NCBI GenBank assembly: GCA_965220855.1
Contig: CBDCQY010000001.1
Span: 1,612,001-1,676,000 of the forward strand
DNA length: 64,000 bases
Reading direction: 5' to 3'
From: Bin95 sp965220855
GTDB taxonomy: Bacteria > Pseudomonadota > Alphaproteobacteria > Bin95
Part shown: positions 36,148 through 44,046 of the stretch, piece after piece
Layout of the letters: each line of letters starts with the position of its first letter
Numbering within the stretch: position 1 is the first letter of the stretch
Position numbers and translations under genes: made by a program
The notes under the pieces: model-generated
The model's database searches: none
Told to the model about the DNA's origin: nothing
Seen by the model: the letters and a program-made list of their open reading frames with translations, nothing else

Positions 36148-37239
36148 TCACCCGCCGAGGAGCGCCTCGATGCGCTTGGGGGCGAGGCCGGCGGCGCCAA
36201 GGGCGGTGAGGATGGAGGTCCAGGCTTCTTCGGCGAGAGGGAGGCCGTTGGCGCGGCGCTCGGCGGCGGTCCGGCGTTCGGGGTCGCCGGGGGCCAGCAC
36301 TGGGTGCGCCGGGTCGGCCGGCCGGGCGGAGAGCACCCAGTCGAGATAGTCGTTCACCGCCGCCGCGAAGGCCTGTCCGGAGCCGAAGGCCTCCGGGTCG
36401 GCATAGAGCGAGAACATGCCGTTGGCGAAGACGCCCGGCTCCGGCCCGCAGACGCCATTGCCGGTGAGCGCGCCGCCCAGCAGCTCGCACATCAGCGCCA
36501 GCCCCGAGCCCTTGTGCTCGCCCATGGCGCGGATCGCGCCCTTGCCGTCGCGGAACTCCGGCGGCGCGTCCGGGCCGGCCTCGCCATAGAGCGCGACCGG
36601 ATCGCCCGTGCGCCGCCCGTCGCCGTCGATCAGCGCGTCCGGCGGGACCGGCTTGCCGCCCTTGGCCGACACCAGCACCTTGCCTTCCGCCACCACCGAG
36701 GTCGCGAAATCCAGCACCAGCGGCTCGTGGCCCTCGCGCGGCACCGCCACGCAGAAGGGCGCGGTCGAGAAGCGCCGCTCGCGCGCGCCATAGGGCGCCA
36801 CCAGGATGCTGCCGCGCGCATTGACGAAATGCGCCGAGACGAGGCCCGCCTCGGCCGCCATGGCGCCCCATTCGCCGATGCGCCCGAGATGGCCGCTGTT
36901 GCGCAGCGCCACCACGCCGACGCCGCGCGCGCGGGCCTTCTCCACCCCGCAGCGCACCGCCTGCGGGCCGATGGTCTGGCCGAAGCCCTGTTGCCCGTCC
37001 AGCACCGCCATCGCGTCGCTGTCGGCGACCACCGCCACCTCCCGGTCGGCCTTCACCCGCCCGTCGTGCAGCATGTCGAGATAGCGCGGGACGCGCACCA
37101 CGCCGTGGCTGTCATGCCCGGCGAGATTGGCCGAGACCAGCGAGGCGGCGATGCGCGCCCCCTCCGCGCCGGAGCAGCCGGCGGCGGCGAAACCCTCGGC
37201 GATCAGCGCCTCTGCAGTGGCGACCGGAATGCGCGGCAC
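36148..37239 (-). CDS. malate/L-lactate dehydrogenase-family (Ldh/YlbC type) oxidoreductase
   Basis: A 363-aa NAD(P)-dependent dehydrogenase of the AllD/ComC/MdhB fold, unrelated to classical MDH. Visible features are SANLAGHDSHGVVRVPRYLD with the catalytic His, VALRNSGHLGRIGEWGAMAA, FCVAVPREGHEPLVLDFATS and EHKGSGLALMCELLGGALTG. Substrates are 2-hydroxy or 2-oxo acids. The GTG start is preceded by GGAGA. It lies 18 bases from the start of nothing on its left but follows the permease gene on the same strand. Confidence 0.85.
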   Translation of the reverse strand: MPRIPVATAEALIAEGFAAAGCSGAEGARIAASLVSANLAGHDSHGVVRVPRYLDMLHDGRVKADREVAVVADSDAMAVLDGQQGFGQTIGPQAVRCGVEKARARGVGVVALRNSGHLGRIGEWGAMAAEAGLVSAHFVNARGSILVAPYGARERRFSTAPFCVAVPREGHEPLVLDFATSVVAEGKVLVSAKGGKPVPPDALIDGDGRRTGDPVALYGEAGPDAPPEFRDGKGAIRAMGEHKGSGLALMCELLGGALTGNGVCGPEPGVFANGMFSLYADPEAFGSGQAFAAAVNDYLDWVLSARPADPAHPVLAPGDPERRTAAERRANGLPLAEEAWTSILTALGAAGLAPKRIEALLGG

Positions 37240-37257
37240 GCGATGTCTCCTTCAGCC

Positions 37258-38280
37258 TCAGACGACAAGGCCGAAGACGATACCCGAGGCGACCGCGCCG
37301 ACAAAGCCGAGGCCGATATAGGCCGCGAACACCGGGCGCCGCACCAGCGCATACACGGCGGTCATGGCCGGAATGCAGCTGACCGCGCCCGCCACCATAA
37401 AGGCCATGCCGGCCCCGGCGCTCATGCCCTGCTCGATCAGCCCGGCGACCAGCGCCGGCGCGGCATAGCCGTTGAGATAGGCCGGCGCGCCGACCAGCGC
37501 CGCCGCCAGGATCGGCAGCACGCCCTCGCCGCCGACCGCGCCCGCCACGACCTCCGCCGGCAGCCAGGCCAGCATCAGGCTCTCCAGCAGATAGGCGAAA
37601 GCGAGCCATTTGATCAGGAAGAGGGCGTTGCCGCGCGCCTCGGCGGCGAAAAGGCGCCGCCGGTCCGCCTCGCGCCAGAAGCGCCAGACCGGCGCGCCCG
37701 ACGGGGTCGCGCCGCAACAGCCGCCGCAGCCCTCGCGCGGGCGCAGCGGGTCGGCGAACCCGCCGGCCGCCACGACCGCCTTCACCGCGAAACCGCCCAG
37801 CAGCCCGACGCCCACCGCCGCCGCGGTCTTGCCGACCGCAAACGGCCAGCCGAGCGCCCCGGCGGTGATCAGAAAAGCGGAGGGGTCCATCAGCGGCGAG
37901 GACAACCAGAACGCCATCACCGCCGAGAGCGGCGCGCCGAGCGCCAGCAGCGCCGCCACGAACGGGATCACCTCGCAGGAGCAGAAGGGCGCGAGCCCGC
38001 CCAAGAGCGCCGCCATGACGATCATGCGCCATTCGCGCCCCGCAAAGGCGCGCGCCACCAGCGCCTCCGCGCCCGTGGCCTTCAGCAGCGCCACCGCCAG
38101 CACGGCGAAGACGATGAACGGCAGGGTTTGCGCGAGCGCGTCCAGGGCGAAGCCGACCGAGGCGGCGGCCTGTCCCGGATCGGCGAGCGCCAGCACGGCC
38201 AGGATAGCGGCCATGACGAGCCAGACCCGGCCGATCTTCGGCCATTCGATCCGGCTCAGCGATGCGACAAGGGCGGCCAT
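37258..38280 (-). CDS. DUF318/UPF0718-type permease (SO_0444/ArsP-like)
   Basis: A 340-aa membrane protein with about eight helices and the conserved LAPFCSCEVIPFVAALLALG (CxC), plus a Cys cluster GCGGCCGATPSGAP in the cytoplasmic loop. Members export or sequester organoarsenicals or metal-thiol species. A Lys/Arg-poor loop and GAPAYLNGYAAPALVAG occur in the second half. An ArsR-type regulator is encoded 30 bases upstream, with a palindromic site between the two, so control by metal or arsenic is likely. The substrate itself is inferred. Confidence 0.8.
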   Translation of the reverse strand: MAALVASLSRIEWPKIGRVWLVMAAILAVLALADPGQAAASVGFALDALAQTLPFIVFAVLAVALLKATGAEALVARAFAGREWRMIVMAALLGGLAPFCSCEVIPFVAALLALGAPLSAVMAFWLSSPLMDPSAFLITAGALGWPFAVGKTAAAVGVGLLGGFAVKAVVAAGGFADPLRPREGCGGCCGATPSGAPVWRFWREADRRRLFAAEARGNALFLIKWLAFAYLLESLMLAWLPAEVVAGAVGGEGVLPILAAALVGAPAYLNGYAAPALVAGLIEQGMSAGAGMAFMVAGAVSCIPAMTAVYALVRRPVFAAYIGLGFVGAVASGIVFGLVV

Positions 38281-38301
38281 CGGTTCTGCTCCTGCTCGTT
38301 C

Positions 38302-38323
38302 TATTTCGAATTATATCGAAATA
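38302..38323. promoter_or_regulatory. palindromic operator candidate for the ArsR regulator
   Basis: A perfect 8-base inverted repeat, TATTTCGA then 6 bases then TCGAAATA, in an AT-rich island within GC-rich DNA. It covers the last codons of the arsR gene and lies 22 bases upstream of the permease start. Position and symmetry fit a winged-helix dimer binding site. Confidence 0.6.
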
Positions 38324-38634
38324 AGCCGGCGGCGCAAGCCCTCCTCCGGCTCGTCGGCGCAGCATTCCCGGAGCAGGAAGCCGAGCGTCTCGGTCATCAC
38401 CTCGGTATTGGCCCGGCAGATGAGCGTGGTGCCCCGCCGCTCGCGCCGCACCAGTCCGGAATCGACCAGCCGGCGCAGATGGTGCGAGAGCGTGGAGCGG
38501 GCCCCGCCGATGCGCGCATGGATATCGTTCACCGCGAGCCCCTGCCCGCCGGCGCGCACGATATGGCGGAACACGGCAAGGCGCGTCTCATTGCCCAGCA
38601 CTTCGAGCCGCGCGGCGATCCCGGCAAGCGTCAT
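38311..38634 (-). CDS. ArsR-family transcriptional regulator
   Basis: A 107-aa winged-helix repressor: LAGIAARLEVLGNETRLAVF, GLAVNDIHARIGGARSTLSH with the recognition helix, HLRRLVDSGLVRRERRGTTL and ICRANTEVMTETLGFLLREC. Cysteines are few (ICRAN, LRECCADE near the C-terminus) and could bind metal or arsenite, or sense something else. It is followed after 30 bases by the DUF318 permease gene on the same strand. Confidence 0.88.
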   Translation of the reverse strand: MTLAGIAARLEVLGNETRLAVFRHIVRAGGQGLAVNDIHARIGGARSTLSHHLRRLVDSGLVRRERRGTTLICRANTEVMTETLGFLLRECCADEPEEGLRRRLISI

Positions 38635-38671
38635 GGGGGCGGAGTATAGCAGAGAGCCGGGCGCCGGCGCC

Positions 38672-39442
38672 TCACTCCACGGTCAGCTCCACCCGGCCGA
38701 GCGCCTCATGCGTATAGACGGCGCGGTTGCCGGCTTCCAGGAACTGCGTCGGCACGATCGAGCCGGTCATCACGATCTCGCCGGCGCGGAGCGGGCGGCC
38801 GCGCGCGATGGCGTTGTTGGCGAGCCAGGCGAGCGGCTCCAGCGGATGGCCCATGGCGTCGCCGCCCCGGCCCTCGCCCACGGGCCGGCCGTCGATCTCC
38901 AGCCGACCGCGCGCCTCCACCAGATCGAGCGCCCGCCAGTCCCGAACCTCCGGGCCGATCGCCACGCCGCCGTTCCAGGCATTGTCGGCGATCAGGTCGA
39001 AGGCGGTCATGTCGGTGTAGTCCGCCTCGCGGTCGTCGATGAGTTCGAAGGCGGCCGCCATGCTGGCGACATGGGGGGCCACGCTCTCCCGCGTCCAGGG
39101 CCGTCCGGTGTCCGGCAGATCGTCGGCGAGGCGCGCCATGGCCTCGCATTCCAGCCCGATGCGCATCAGCGCCGAGCGCGCCAGCCGGGCCGGCGAGCGG
39201 TGCACGCGCTCGGCGAAGATCGCGCCGGCGCAGGGCTGGTCGATGCCCGGCACCACCCGGCGCATGGCGGCGGAGGTGAGCGCCACCTTCCAGCCCGCGA
39301 CCGGCAGGCCGAGCGCGGCGACGAAAGCTTCCTGCACGCCATAGGCCTCGGCTTCGGAGCGGGGCGCGATCCCGGCCGGCAGGCGCTCGAAGCGCCGCCC
39401 GTCGCGATGCGCGGCCAGCAGGAAGTCGCGGGCGGCGCTCAC
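38672..39442 (-). CDS. 2-keto-4-pentenoate hydratase-like enzyme
   Basis: A 256-aa member of the fumarylacetoacetase/MhpD family, which hydrates 2-hydroxypenta-2,4-dienoates in meta-cleavage pathways. Visible features are AAHRDGRRFERLPAGIAPRS, GWKVALTSAAMRRVVPGI, GLECEAMARLADDLP with metal-type acidic residues, and DLIADNAWNGGVAIGPEVRD. The GTG start overlaps the upstream carboxymuconolactone decarboxylase stop by 4 bases, so the two form one operon for aromatic ring-derived acids. Substrate is inferred. Confidence 0.82.
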   Translation of the reverse strand: MSAARDFLLAAHRDGRRFERLPAGIAPRSEAEAYGVQEAFVAALGLPVAGWKVALTSAAMRRVVPGIDQPCAGAIFAERVHRSPARLARSALMRIGLECEAMARLADDLPDTGRPWTRESVAPHVASMAAAFELIDDREADYTDMTAFDLIADNAWNGGVAIGPEVRDWRALDLVEARGRLEIDGRPVGEGRGGDAMGHPLEPLAWLANNAIARGRPLRAGEIVMTGSIVPTQFLEAGNRAVYTHEALGRVELTVE

Positions 39443-39840
39443 ACGCCCATCTCCTCGAACACGCGGGACGCCTCGCGGAAGGCCTCCACCGCCGCCGGCG
39501 CGCCGGCATAGACGCCGACCTGGAGAAACACCTCGGCGATCTCCTCCTTGGTCACGCCATTGTTGAGCGCGCCGCGAGTGTGCAGGCGCAACTCATGCGT
39601 GCGGCCGAGCGTGGCCAGCATGGCGAGATTGACGATGCTGCGCGTCTTGTCCGGCAGGCCGTCGCGACACCACACCGAGCCCCAGCAATGTTCGGTGACG
39701 AATTGCTGCAACTGGCGGGTGAAGGCGTCCTCCGCGCCCCGGGCGACGGAGGGGCCGACATAGTCGTCGCCGAGCACCCGGCGGCGGGCCTCGAGGCCCT
39801 GCTCGAAGCCGGGCGTGCGGTCGTAGCTGGAAAGGTCCAT
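39439..39840 (-). CDS. carboxymuconolactone decarboxylase family protein
   Basis: A 133-aa PcaC/AhpD-fold protein: RRVLGDDYVGPSVARGAEDA, HCWGSVWCRDGLPDKTRSIV, NLAMLATLGRTHELRLHTRG and TKEEIAEVFLQVGVYAGAPA. 4-carboxymuconolactone decarboxylase acts in the protocatechuate branch of beta-ketoadipate catabolism; closely similar proteins have other roles. First gene of a two-gene operon. A hairpin in its leader contains its ribosome-binding site. Confidence 0.85.
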   Translation of the reverse strand: MDLSSYDRTPGFEQGLEARRRVLGDDYVGPSVARGAEDAFTRQLQQFVTEHCWGSVWCRDGLPDKTRSIVNLAMLATLGRTHELRLHTRGALNNGVTKEEIAEVFLQVGVYAGAPAAVEAFREASRVFEEMGV

Positions 39841-39844
39841 GGGG

Positions 39845-39882
39845 GGCTTTGCTCCTGCTGCGGTTCGCCTCGCAGCAAAGCC
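39845..39882 (-). promoter_or_regulatory. leader hairpin containing the decarboxylase ribosome-binding site
   Basis: GGCTTT (39845-39850) pairs with AAAGCC (39877-39882), and GCTGCG (39857-39862) with CGCAGC (39871-39876). On the transcript, AGGAGC falls in the bulge between the two stems, 4 bases above the ATG-proximal strand. The site could limit or tune translation of the downstream gene. No T-run follows, so it is not a plain terminator. Confidence 0.4.
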
Positions 39883-39952
39883 GATCGGCGCGCGCCGCTC
39901 AAGCCCGCGCCCGCTACAGACATTTGACGCCCGCCAGTCGCAGTCCGCCGGA

Positions 39953-39981
39953 TTGACGCCGCGTCCGCCAGCGTGTCCAAT
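39953..39981 (+). promoter_or_regulatory. candidate promoter for the selenoprotein operon
   Basis: TTGACG (39953-39958), 17 bases, TCCAAT (39976-39981), placed 32 bases before the ATG of the GrdB-like gene. The ribosome-binding site GGGAGGG is at 40001-40007. Confidence 0.4.
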
Positions 39982-40013
39982 CGGCTGCGAGCGCCAGCAG
40001 GGGAGGGTTATCC

Positions 40014-40898
40014 ATGGAGGCGGTGCGGTATATCGACCGGACGCGCGACGACTATCTGAGGCAGGGCTACGCCAAGCCCTATGAGTGGGCGCATTTCGAC
40101 GACGCGCCCTTTGCGCGGCTGGACAAGCCGCTCTCGGAGTGCCGGGTCGGGCTGATCGGCACCAGCGAGATCGCGGTGCGTTTCGACGAGGCGACGGAGG
40201 CCAATCCCGTCACCGAGGAGGGCTTTCGCGGCGTCTATGCCTTCCCGGCGGAGACGCCGACCGAACGGCTCTACAGCCGCACCTCCTCCTTCGACCGCCA
40301 TGCGACCCATCTGGAGGATGTGAACGCCTACTATCCGCTGGACCGGCTGCGCGAGGCGGTCGCCGACGGGCGCATCGCCTCCATGCCGGACAGGCTCTAC
40401 GGCTGCTACAACAATTACAGCCAGCGCAAGGTGATGACCGAGGAGGGGCCGCGCGCGCTCGCGCTCTGCCGCGAGGACGAGGTGGACGCCCTCATCCTCG
40501 TGCCCGTCTGACCCGTCTGCCATCAGACCGTGAGTCTGATCGCCCGACATATCGAAGCCGCCGGCATCCCGACCGTGGTCATCGGCGCGGCGCGCGACAT
40601 CGTGGAGCATTGCGGCGTCGCCCGCTTCGTCTTCACCGACTTCCCGCTCGGCAGCCCCTGCGGCGAGCCCTGGGACAGGGACCAGCAGCGCGCGATCTTC
40701 TCGATGGCGCTCGACCTGCTGGAAACCGCGCCCGGCCCGCGCACGACGCGCGAGGCCGGCTATCGCTGGAGCGCCGGCGAGGACTGGAAGCGGCTGGTGT
40801 TCACCGCCGAACAGCCCTGGCAGGACGAGGCCGCCCACGCCCAGTGGATGGCGCGCAAGGAGGAATATCGCCGCCTGCGCGCCGCAGGCGAGGTGTGA
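40014..40898 (+). CDS. GrdB/PrdB-like selenoprotein (in-frame UGA read as selenocysteine)
   Basis: A 294-codon gene with one in-frame TGA at 40509-40511. The frame stays open and homologous-looking on both sides. Upstream are VGLIGTSEIAVRFDEATEAN, DRHATHLEDVNAYYPLDRL and CYNNYSQRKV; downstream are HQTVSLIARHIEAAGIPTVV, ARDIVEHCGVARFVFTDFPL and GSPCGEPWDRDQQRAIF. The TGA falls at residue 166 in V-U-P-V-C, a UxxC redox motif like that of selenoprotein B of glycine, betaine and proline reductases; proteobacterial relatives often have Cys there. A SECIS-like hairpin follows. The reaction is unknown; a reductive role on an amino acid or amine derivative is an inference. An aldo/keto reductase gene follows after 13 bases. 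Confidence 0.85.
40509..40540 (+). promoter_or_regulatory. UGA codon and bacterial SECIS-like hairpin
   Basis: TGA at 40509-40511, then ATCAGAC (40522-40528), loop CGTGA (40529-40533), GTCTGAT (40534-40540): seven perfect pairs and a 5-base loop. The loop GU is at 40530-40531, 18 bases after the UGA. Known bacterial SECIS elements place an apical-loop G or GU some 16-37 bases after the UGA, the E. coli fdhF example being nearly the same distance. The hairpin would recruit SelB. Confidence 0.82.
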
Positions 40899-40911
40899 GG
40901 CCGGAGCGCCG

Positions 40912-41907
40912 ATGGAACCGATGAAGAGGCGGCGCTTCGGCCGCACGGGCTTGCGCATTTCCGAACTCACGCTCGGCGGCGGTTTCGTCGGCGGCCTGCT
41001 GCTCCATGCGCCGGACGACACGAAACGGGCCTGCATCCGCGCCTGCCTCGACGCCGGCGTCAACTGGATCGACACCGCCGCCGATTATGGCGACGGCGAG
41101 TCGGAGAAGGCGCTCGGCTGGCTGCTGGGCGAACTGCCGGCGGGCGAACGCCCGCATCTCAGCACCAAGGTCCGGCTCGATTGCAGCCGGCGCGACCGCT
41201 TCCCGGACCAGGTGCGCGCCTCCATCGAGGGCAGCCTGGAGCGCCTCGGCGTCGGGCGGGTCGATCTGCTGATCCTGCATAATCCGCTGACGCCCGAACC
41301 CGGCGCGGCCACGCTCACGCTGGACGAGGCGCGCGCCGTCATGGACTGCTTCGACCGCCTGCGCGGCGAGGGGCTGTTCGATCATGTCGGCTTCACCGCG
41401 CTCGGCCATGGCCCGACGGTGCTGGCGGCGATCGCCAGCGGGCGCTTCGACATGGCGCAGGTCTATTACAACATGCTGAACCCGACCGCCGGCTTCGAGG
41501 CCGGCGGCGCGGCCGGCTGGACCAGCTCCGATTTCAGCGGCCTGCTCGACGCCTGCCGGGCGCACGATCTGGGCGTGATGAACATCCGCATCATGGCCGC
41601 CGGCGTGCTGGCCACCGATCTCCGCCACGGACGCGAGATCCCGATCACCGCCAATGCCGACATGGCGGCGGAGGAGGCGCGCGCCCGGGCGGCGCAGGCG
41701 GCCTTGGGCGAGCGCGCCGAGACCCGCGCCCAGACGGCGATCCGCTTCGGCCTCGCCCATGAGGCGGTCTCCACCGTGGTGTTCGGCGTGGCCGACATGG
41801 GCCAGGTCCATGAGGCGCTGGCGGCGCCCGGTCTCGGACCGCTGGAGGCGGACGCGCTCGCCCGGCTCGGGCGCGCCTGGACCGGCGGCGCCTTCCGCGC
41901 CGCCTGA
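40912..41907 (+). CDS. aldo/keto reductase
   Basis: A 331-aa NAD(P)H-dependent TIM-barrel oxidoreductase. The catalytic tetrad is visible: Asp and Tyr in NWIDTAADYGDGESEKAL, Lys in LSTKVRLD and His in VDLLILHNPL. The N-terminus RRRFGRTGLRISELTLGGG is typical. The C-terminal cofactor segment (VSTVVFGVADMGQVHEALAA) is present. It lies 13 bases after the selenoprotein gene, with CCGGAGCG before the ATG, and 11 bases before the glutaredoxin-like gene, so the three are probably one transcript. Confidence 0.9.
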   Translation: MEPMKRRRFGRTGLRISELTLGGGFVGGLLLHAPDDTKRACIRACLDAGVNWIDTAADYGDGESEKALGWLLGELPAGERPHLSTKVRLDCSRRDRFPDQVRASIEGSLERLGVGRVDLLILHNPLTPEPGAATLTLDEARAVMDCFDRLRGEGLFDHVGFTALGHGPTVLAAIASGRFDMAQVYYNMLNPTAGFEAGGAAGWTSSDFSGLLDACRAHDLGVMNIRIMAAGVLATDLRHGREIPITANADMAAEEARARAAQAALGERAETRAQTAIRFGLAHEAVSTVVFGVADMGQVHEALAAPGLGPLEADALARLGRAWTGGAFRAA

Positions 41908-41918
41908 GGAGAGCGCCC

Positions 41919-42176
41919 ATGCCCGCAACGACGAACCGCCCGACCGTCACGCTCTACTCGACGCCGCTCTGCGCGCCCTGCGAGCAGATCGCGCGCTATC
42001 TGGAGGCGGAGGGCGTCGCCTTCACGCGCCGCGACCTGATGATGGACGAGGAGGCGCAGGAGCGCCTCGACGCCGCCCGCATCCGCGCCGCCCCGGCCGT
42101 GGAGGTGGACGGCCAGTTCCTCGCCGGCCCCACCCTCACCCGCGAAGCCCTCGACCGCCTGCTCGGCCTGGAGTGA
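41919..42176 (+). CDS. glutaredoxin-like thiol-disulfide protein
   Basis: An 85-aa thioredoxin-fold protein with the active site CAPC in LYSTPLCAPCEQIARYLEAE, a cis-Pro region in IRAAPAVEVDGQFLAGPTLT, and normal NrdH/glutaredoxin length. It is the third gene of the selenoprotein operon and could reduce the U-x-x-C centre of the first gene product; that link is inferred from position and chemistry only. Confidence 0.85.
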   Translation: MPATTNRPTVTLYSTPLCAPCEQIARYLEAEGVAFTRRDLMMDEEAQERLDAARIRAAPAVEVDGQFLAGPTLTREALDRLLGLE

Positions 42177-42195
42177 CCAGCGGCGGCAGGCGCGG

Positions 42196-43554
42196 TCAGG
42201 CGCCGCCGCGGTCGGCGATGTCCGGCGCGTTGGCCCGGTCGATAAGGTCGTGGTTTACAAGCTGCGTCCGGACGAGCATCGGCGAAACGGCGAAATATTC
42301 TGCGATGTCTTCCGAGTCACAGTCGCCGGCCAGCATCTCCTCGACCGAGTCGAACGGGGCCAGCAGTTCGGCAGCGAAGGCGCGCTGCACCTTTTGCCTG
42401 TAGCTGTAGGTGTTCGTAGCGGGAGAAAGCGGTTCGCCGGCCCAGCCCATCTGGCCGCCGAGAACGCGGTCGCCGATCAGACGCGCGAGTTCGAATCGCC
42501 GCCCGGTTTCCCATTTCGGCCGGAGCGTCAGCCGGGCGCACCCGCCCTCTGGATCGAATACAAAGGATATGCGGTCGGTGCGCCGATTCGCGTCGGCAAT
42601 CGCGGCCGCTGGCGCGCCGGCGAATTCCGCGAGTTTGCGGTTGGAAACCGGGTGACCGTCGAGGACTGCCTGGCGGCGCAGTCGGCGAGCGGCCTCTTCC
42701 CCGACGCGCCATGCTTCGGTCTTTCCCGCCCGGAGTTCGATGTCGGCTGCATTCGCCGGCGGGACCGCATCGGCGATGTTGACGTCGAAACCTCTCGCCT
42801 GCGCGGTTTCCGCGATGTCCCGCGCCGAGATCATGCGCTCTGCCGCATCGCTTCGGCGCGCCGCGTCGGCGGCGAGCTCGCCCAACGCCTCCGGTCCGAG
42901 CGCCGAGGCGTCCTGGAGACGGCGGTGGATTGCAGCCTCGTCGGCTTCGCCGGGGTCGTAGCCGAGCTGCGCCTCCAATCTTCGGAAGCACGCAATATCG
43001 GGCTGCCGCCGTTCGGTTGCGAGATCGCTCCACAGGCGATGGAGATTGGTATTGTCGATATTCTGCCGCTCCAGCCGGGCCAGAATGTCCACGATGAACC
43101 GGTCGATTTCTTCTTCCATCTCCGCCGCCGGAACCGACTCCGGCCTCGCGGCGCCCGTATAACGGAACAAGACGTTGTCGGGATCTCGGGACTTTTCGGA
43201 CTCGAGGAAGGATTGCACCCCGTCCGACCGGATCGCGATATTGGGCCAGGTATAGCCTTCGCCCACAGTCGCCATCCGATGGGCGAAATCCCAGCGGTCG
43301 CCGGCTTCGCGGTCGGAAGGGGAAGGCCGAACGACTTCCCAGCGCAGCCGCCACCAGTTCCAGACCAGCCATTCGGCCAGGGGATAGCCGGCGATGTGGG
43401 GGCCGCGGCGAAGCTCGCCGAGCTCGGTGTCCTCGCCGTGGGTCAGCAGCTGCCGGTTGGCCGTCACCTGGAGCAGGCCGAAAGTGGCCCGCTCTTCGGC
43501 CGCGCCCGAAGCGAGCGCCTCGGAAGAGAGCGAGATAATCAGCCTTTCGGACAT
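42196..43554 (-). CDS. ImmA/IrrE-like protein lacking the HExxH motif
   Basis: A 452-aa protein. The C-terminal third has the layout of ImmA/IrrE metallopeptidases: GRRFELARLIGDRVLGG where the family has F-x-LAHExGH, then KVQRAFAAELLAPFDSVEEM, and EDIAEYFAVSPMLVRTQLVN. The HExxH zinc ligands are replaced by R-L-I-G-D, so peptidase activity is not expected unless another site serves. The first 250 residues (including LAEWLVWNWWRLRWEV and RLERQNIDNTNLHRLW) are not recognised. It overlaps its partner gene by 16 bases. Base composition looks less GC-rich than the flanks, consistent with acquisition. Confidence 0.65.
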   Translation of the reverse strand: MSERLIISLSSEALASGAAEERATFGLLQVTANRQLLTHGEDTELGELRRGPHIAGYPLAEWLVWNWWRLRWEVVRPSPSDREAGDRWDFAHRMATVGEGYTWPNIAIRSDGVQSFLESEKSRDPDNVLFRYTGAARPESVPAAEMEEEIDRFIVDILARLERQNIDNTNLHRLWSDLATERRQPDIACFRRLEAQLGYDPGEADEAAIHRRLQDASALGPEALGELAADAARRSDAAERMISARDIAETAQARGFDVNIADAVPPANAADIELRAGKTEAWRVGEEAARRLRRQAVLDGHPVSNRKLAEFAGAPAAAIADANRRTDRISFVFDPEGGCARLTLRPKWETGRRFELARLIGDRVLGGQMGWAGEPLSPATNTYSYRQKVQRAFAAELLAPFDSVEEMLAGDCDSEDIAEYFAVSPMLVRTQLVNHDLIDRANAPDIADRGGA

Positions 43555-43976
43555 CTCAACCGCCACTCCCTGACGACCAGCCGGCGCATGGCGTCGTCGT
43601 CCTCTCCCAAAGCATATCCGTGATACTCGGGAACGCTCCCGAGCTTGGCCTCGTAGGCGCGCCCCTCCGCATCGACAGCCCAGACATATTTCGGAAATCC
43701 GTCCTGTCCGGGGCCGCCGATCATGCCGCGTTCGAGGCCTTCGCGGAAGAGCGCCCGCGCTTCGTCGCGTCGTGGACCCCGACCGCCGCCGTCGCACAAG
43801 GATTTATGAGGGCGCGGGTTCGCTGGCGGATCGAACCCGTAATCGGCTGCCGACCGCTTGTGGTGAGCGCTGCCGACATAGCGCGCCCGGTCGAGGAGAC
43901 GGTCCAGAAGATCGGGACCGATCCTGTCCTGAGGCGCGAATCTCCGCTTCGGATTGTTTCCTTGACGCGTGGGCAT
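43539..43976 (-). CDS. uncharacterised partner of the ImmA/IrrE-like gene
   Basis: A 145-aa basic protein with RARYVGSAHHKRSAADYGF, RPHKSLCDGG, ALFREGLERGMIGGPG and GFPKYVWAVDAEGRAYEAKL. I have seen this pattern in small proteins of unknown function encoded beside regulators or peptidase-like genes, but cannot name a family. Only the ATG at 43976 fits the promoter seen upstream: an earlier in-frame ATG overlaps the -10. It is the first gene of the two-gene module and ends inside the start of the second. Confidence 0.6.
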   Translation of the reverse strand: MPTRQGNNPKRRFAPQDRIGPDLLDRLLDRARYVGSAHHKRSAADYGFDPPANPRPHKSLCDGGGRGPRRDEARALFREGLERGMIGGPGQDGFPKYVWAVDAEGRAYEAKLGSVPEYHGYALGEDDDAMRRLVVREWRLRCPKG

Positions 43977-44046
43977 CCAGAGTGCGTTCTCGCTGCCATG
44001 TCCAATGAGCGTGCAGTCGAGGGGCCGACGCTCCGACCGCCCGGAC

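Noticed and set aside
40509..40511. TGA as a nonsense mutation or sequencing error making a pseudogene
   Set aside because: It remains the main alternative, but a UxxC placement, a 7-bp hairpin with GU at the proper distance and no other lesion together favour selenocysteine.
40085..40924. Plus-strand frame of 279 codons across the selenoprotein gene
   Set aside because: It is a shifted frame of low-complexity Arg/Ala/Gly residues; the true frame has family motifs on both sides of the TGA.
43820..43850. GGATCGAACCC resembling a tRNA T-arm
   Set aside because: It lies in a coding region and no acceptor, D or anticodon arms can be drawn around it.
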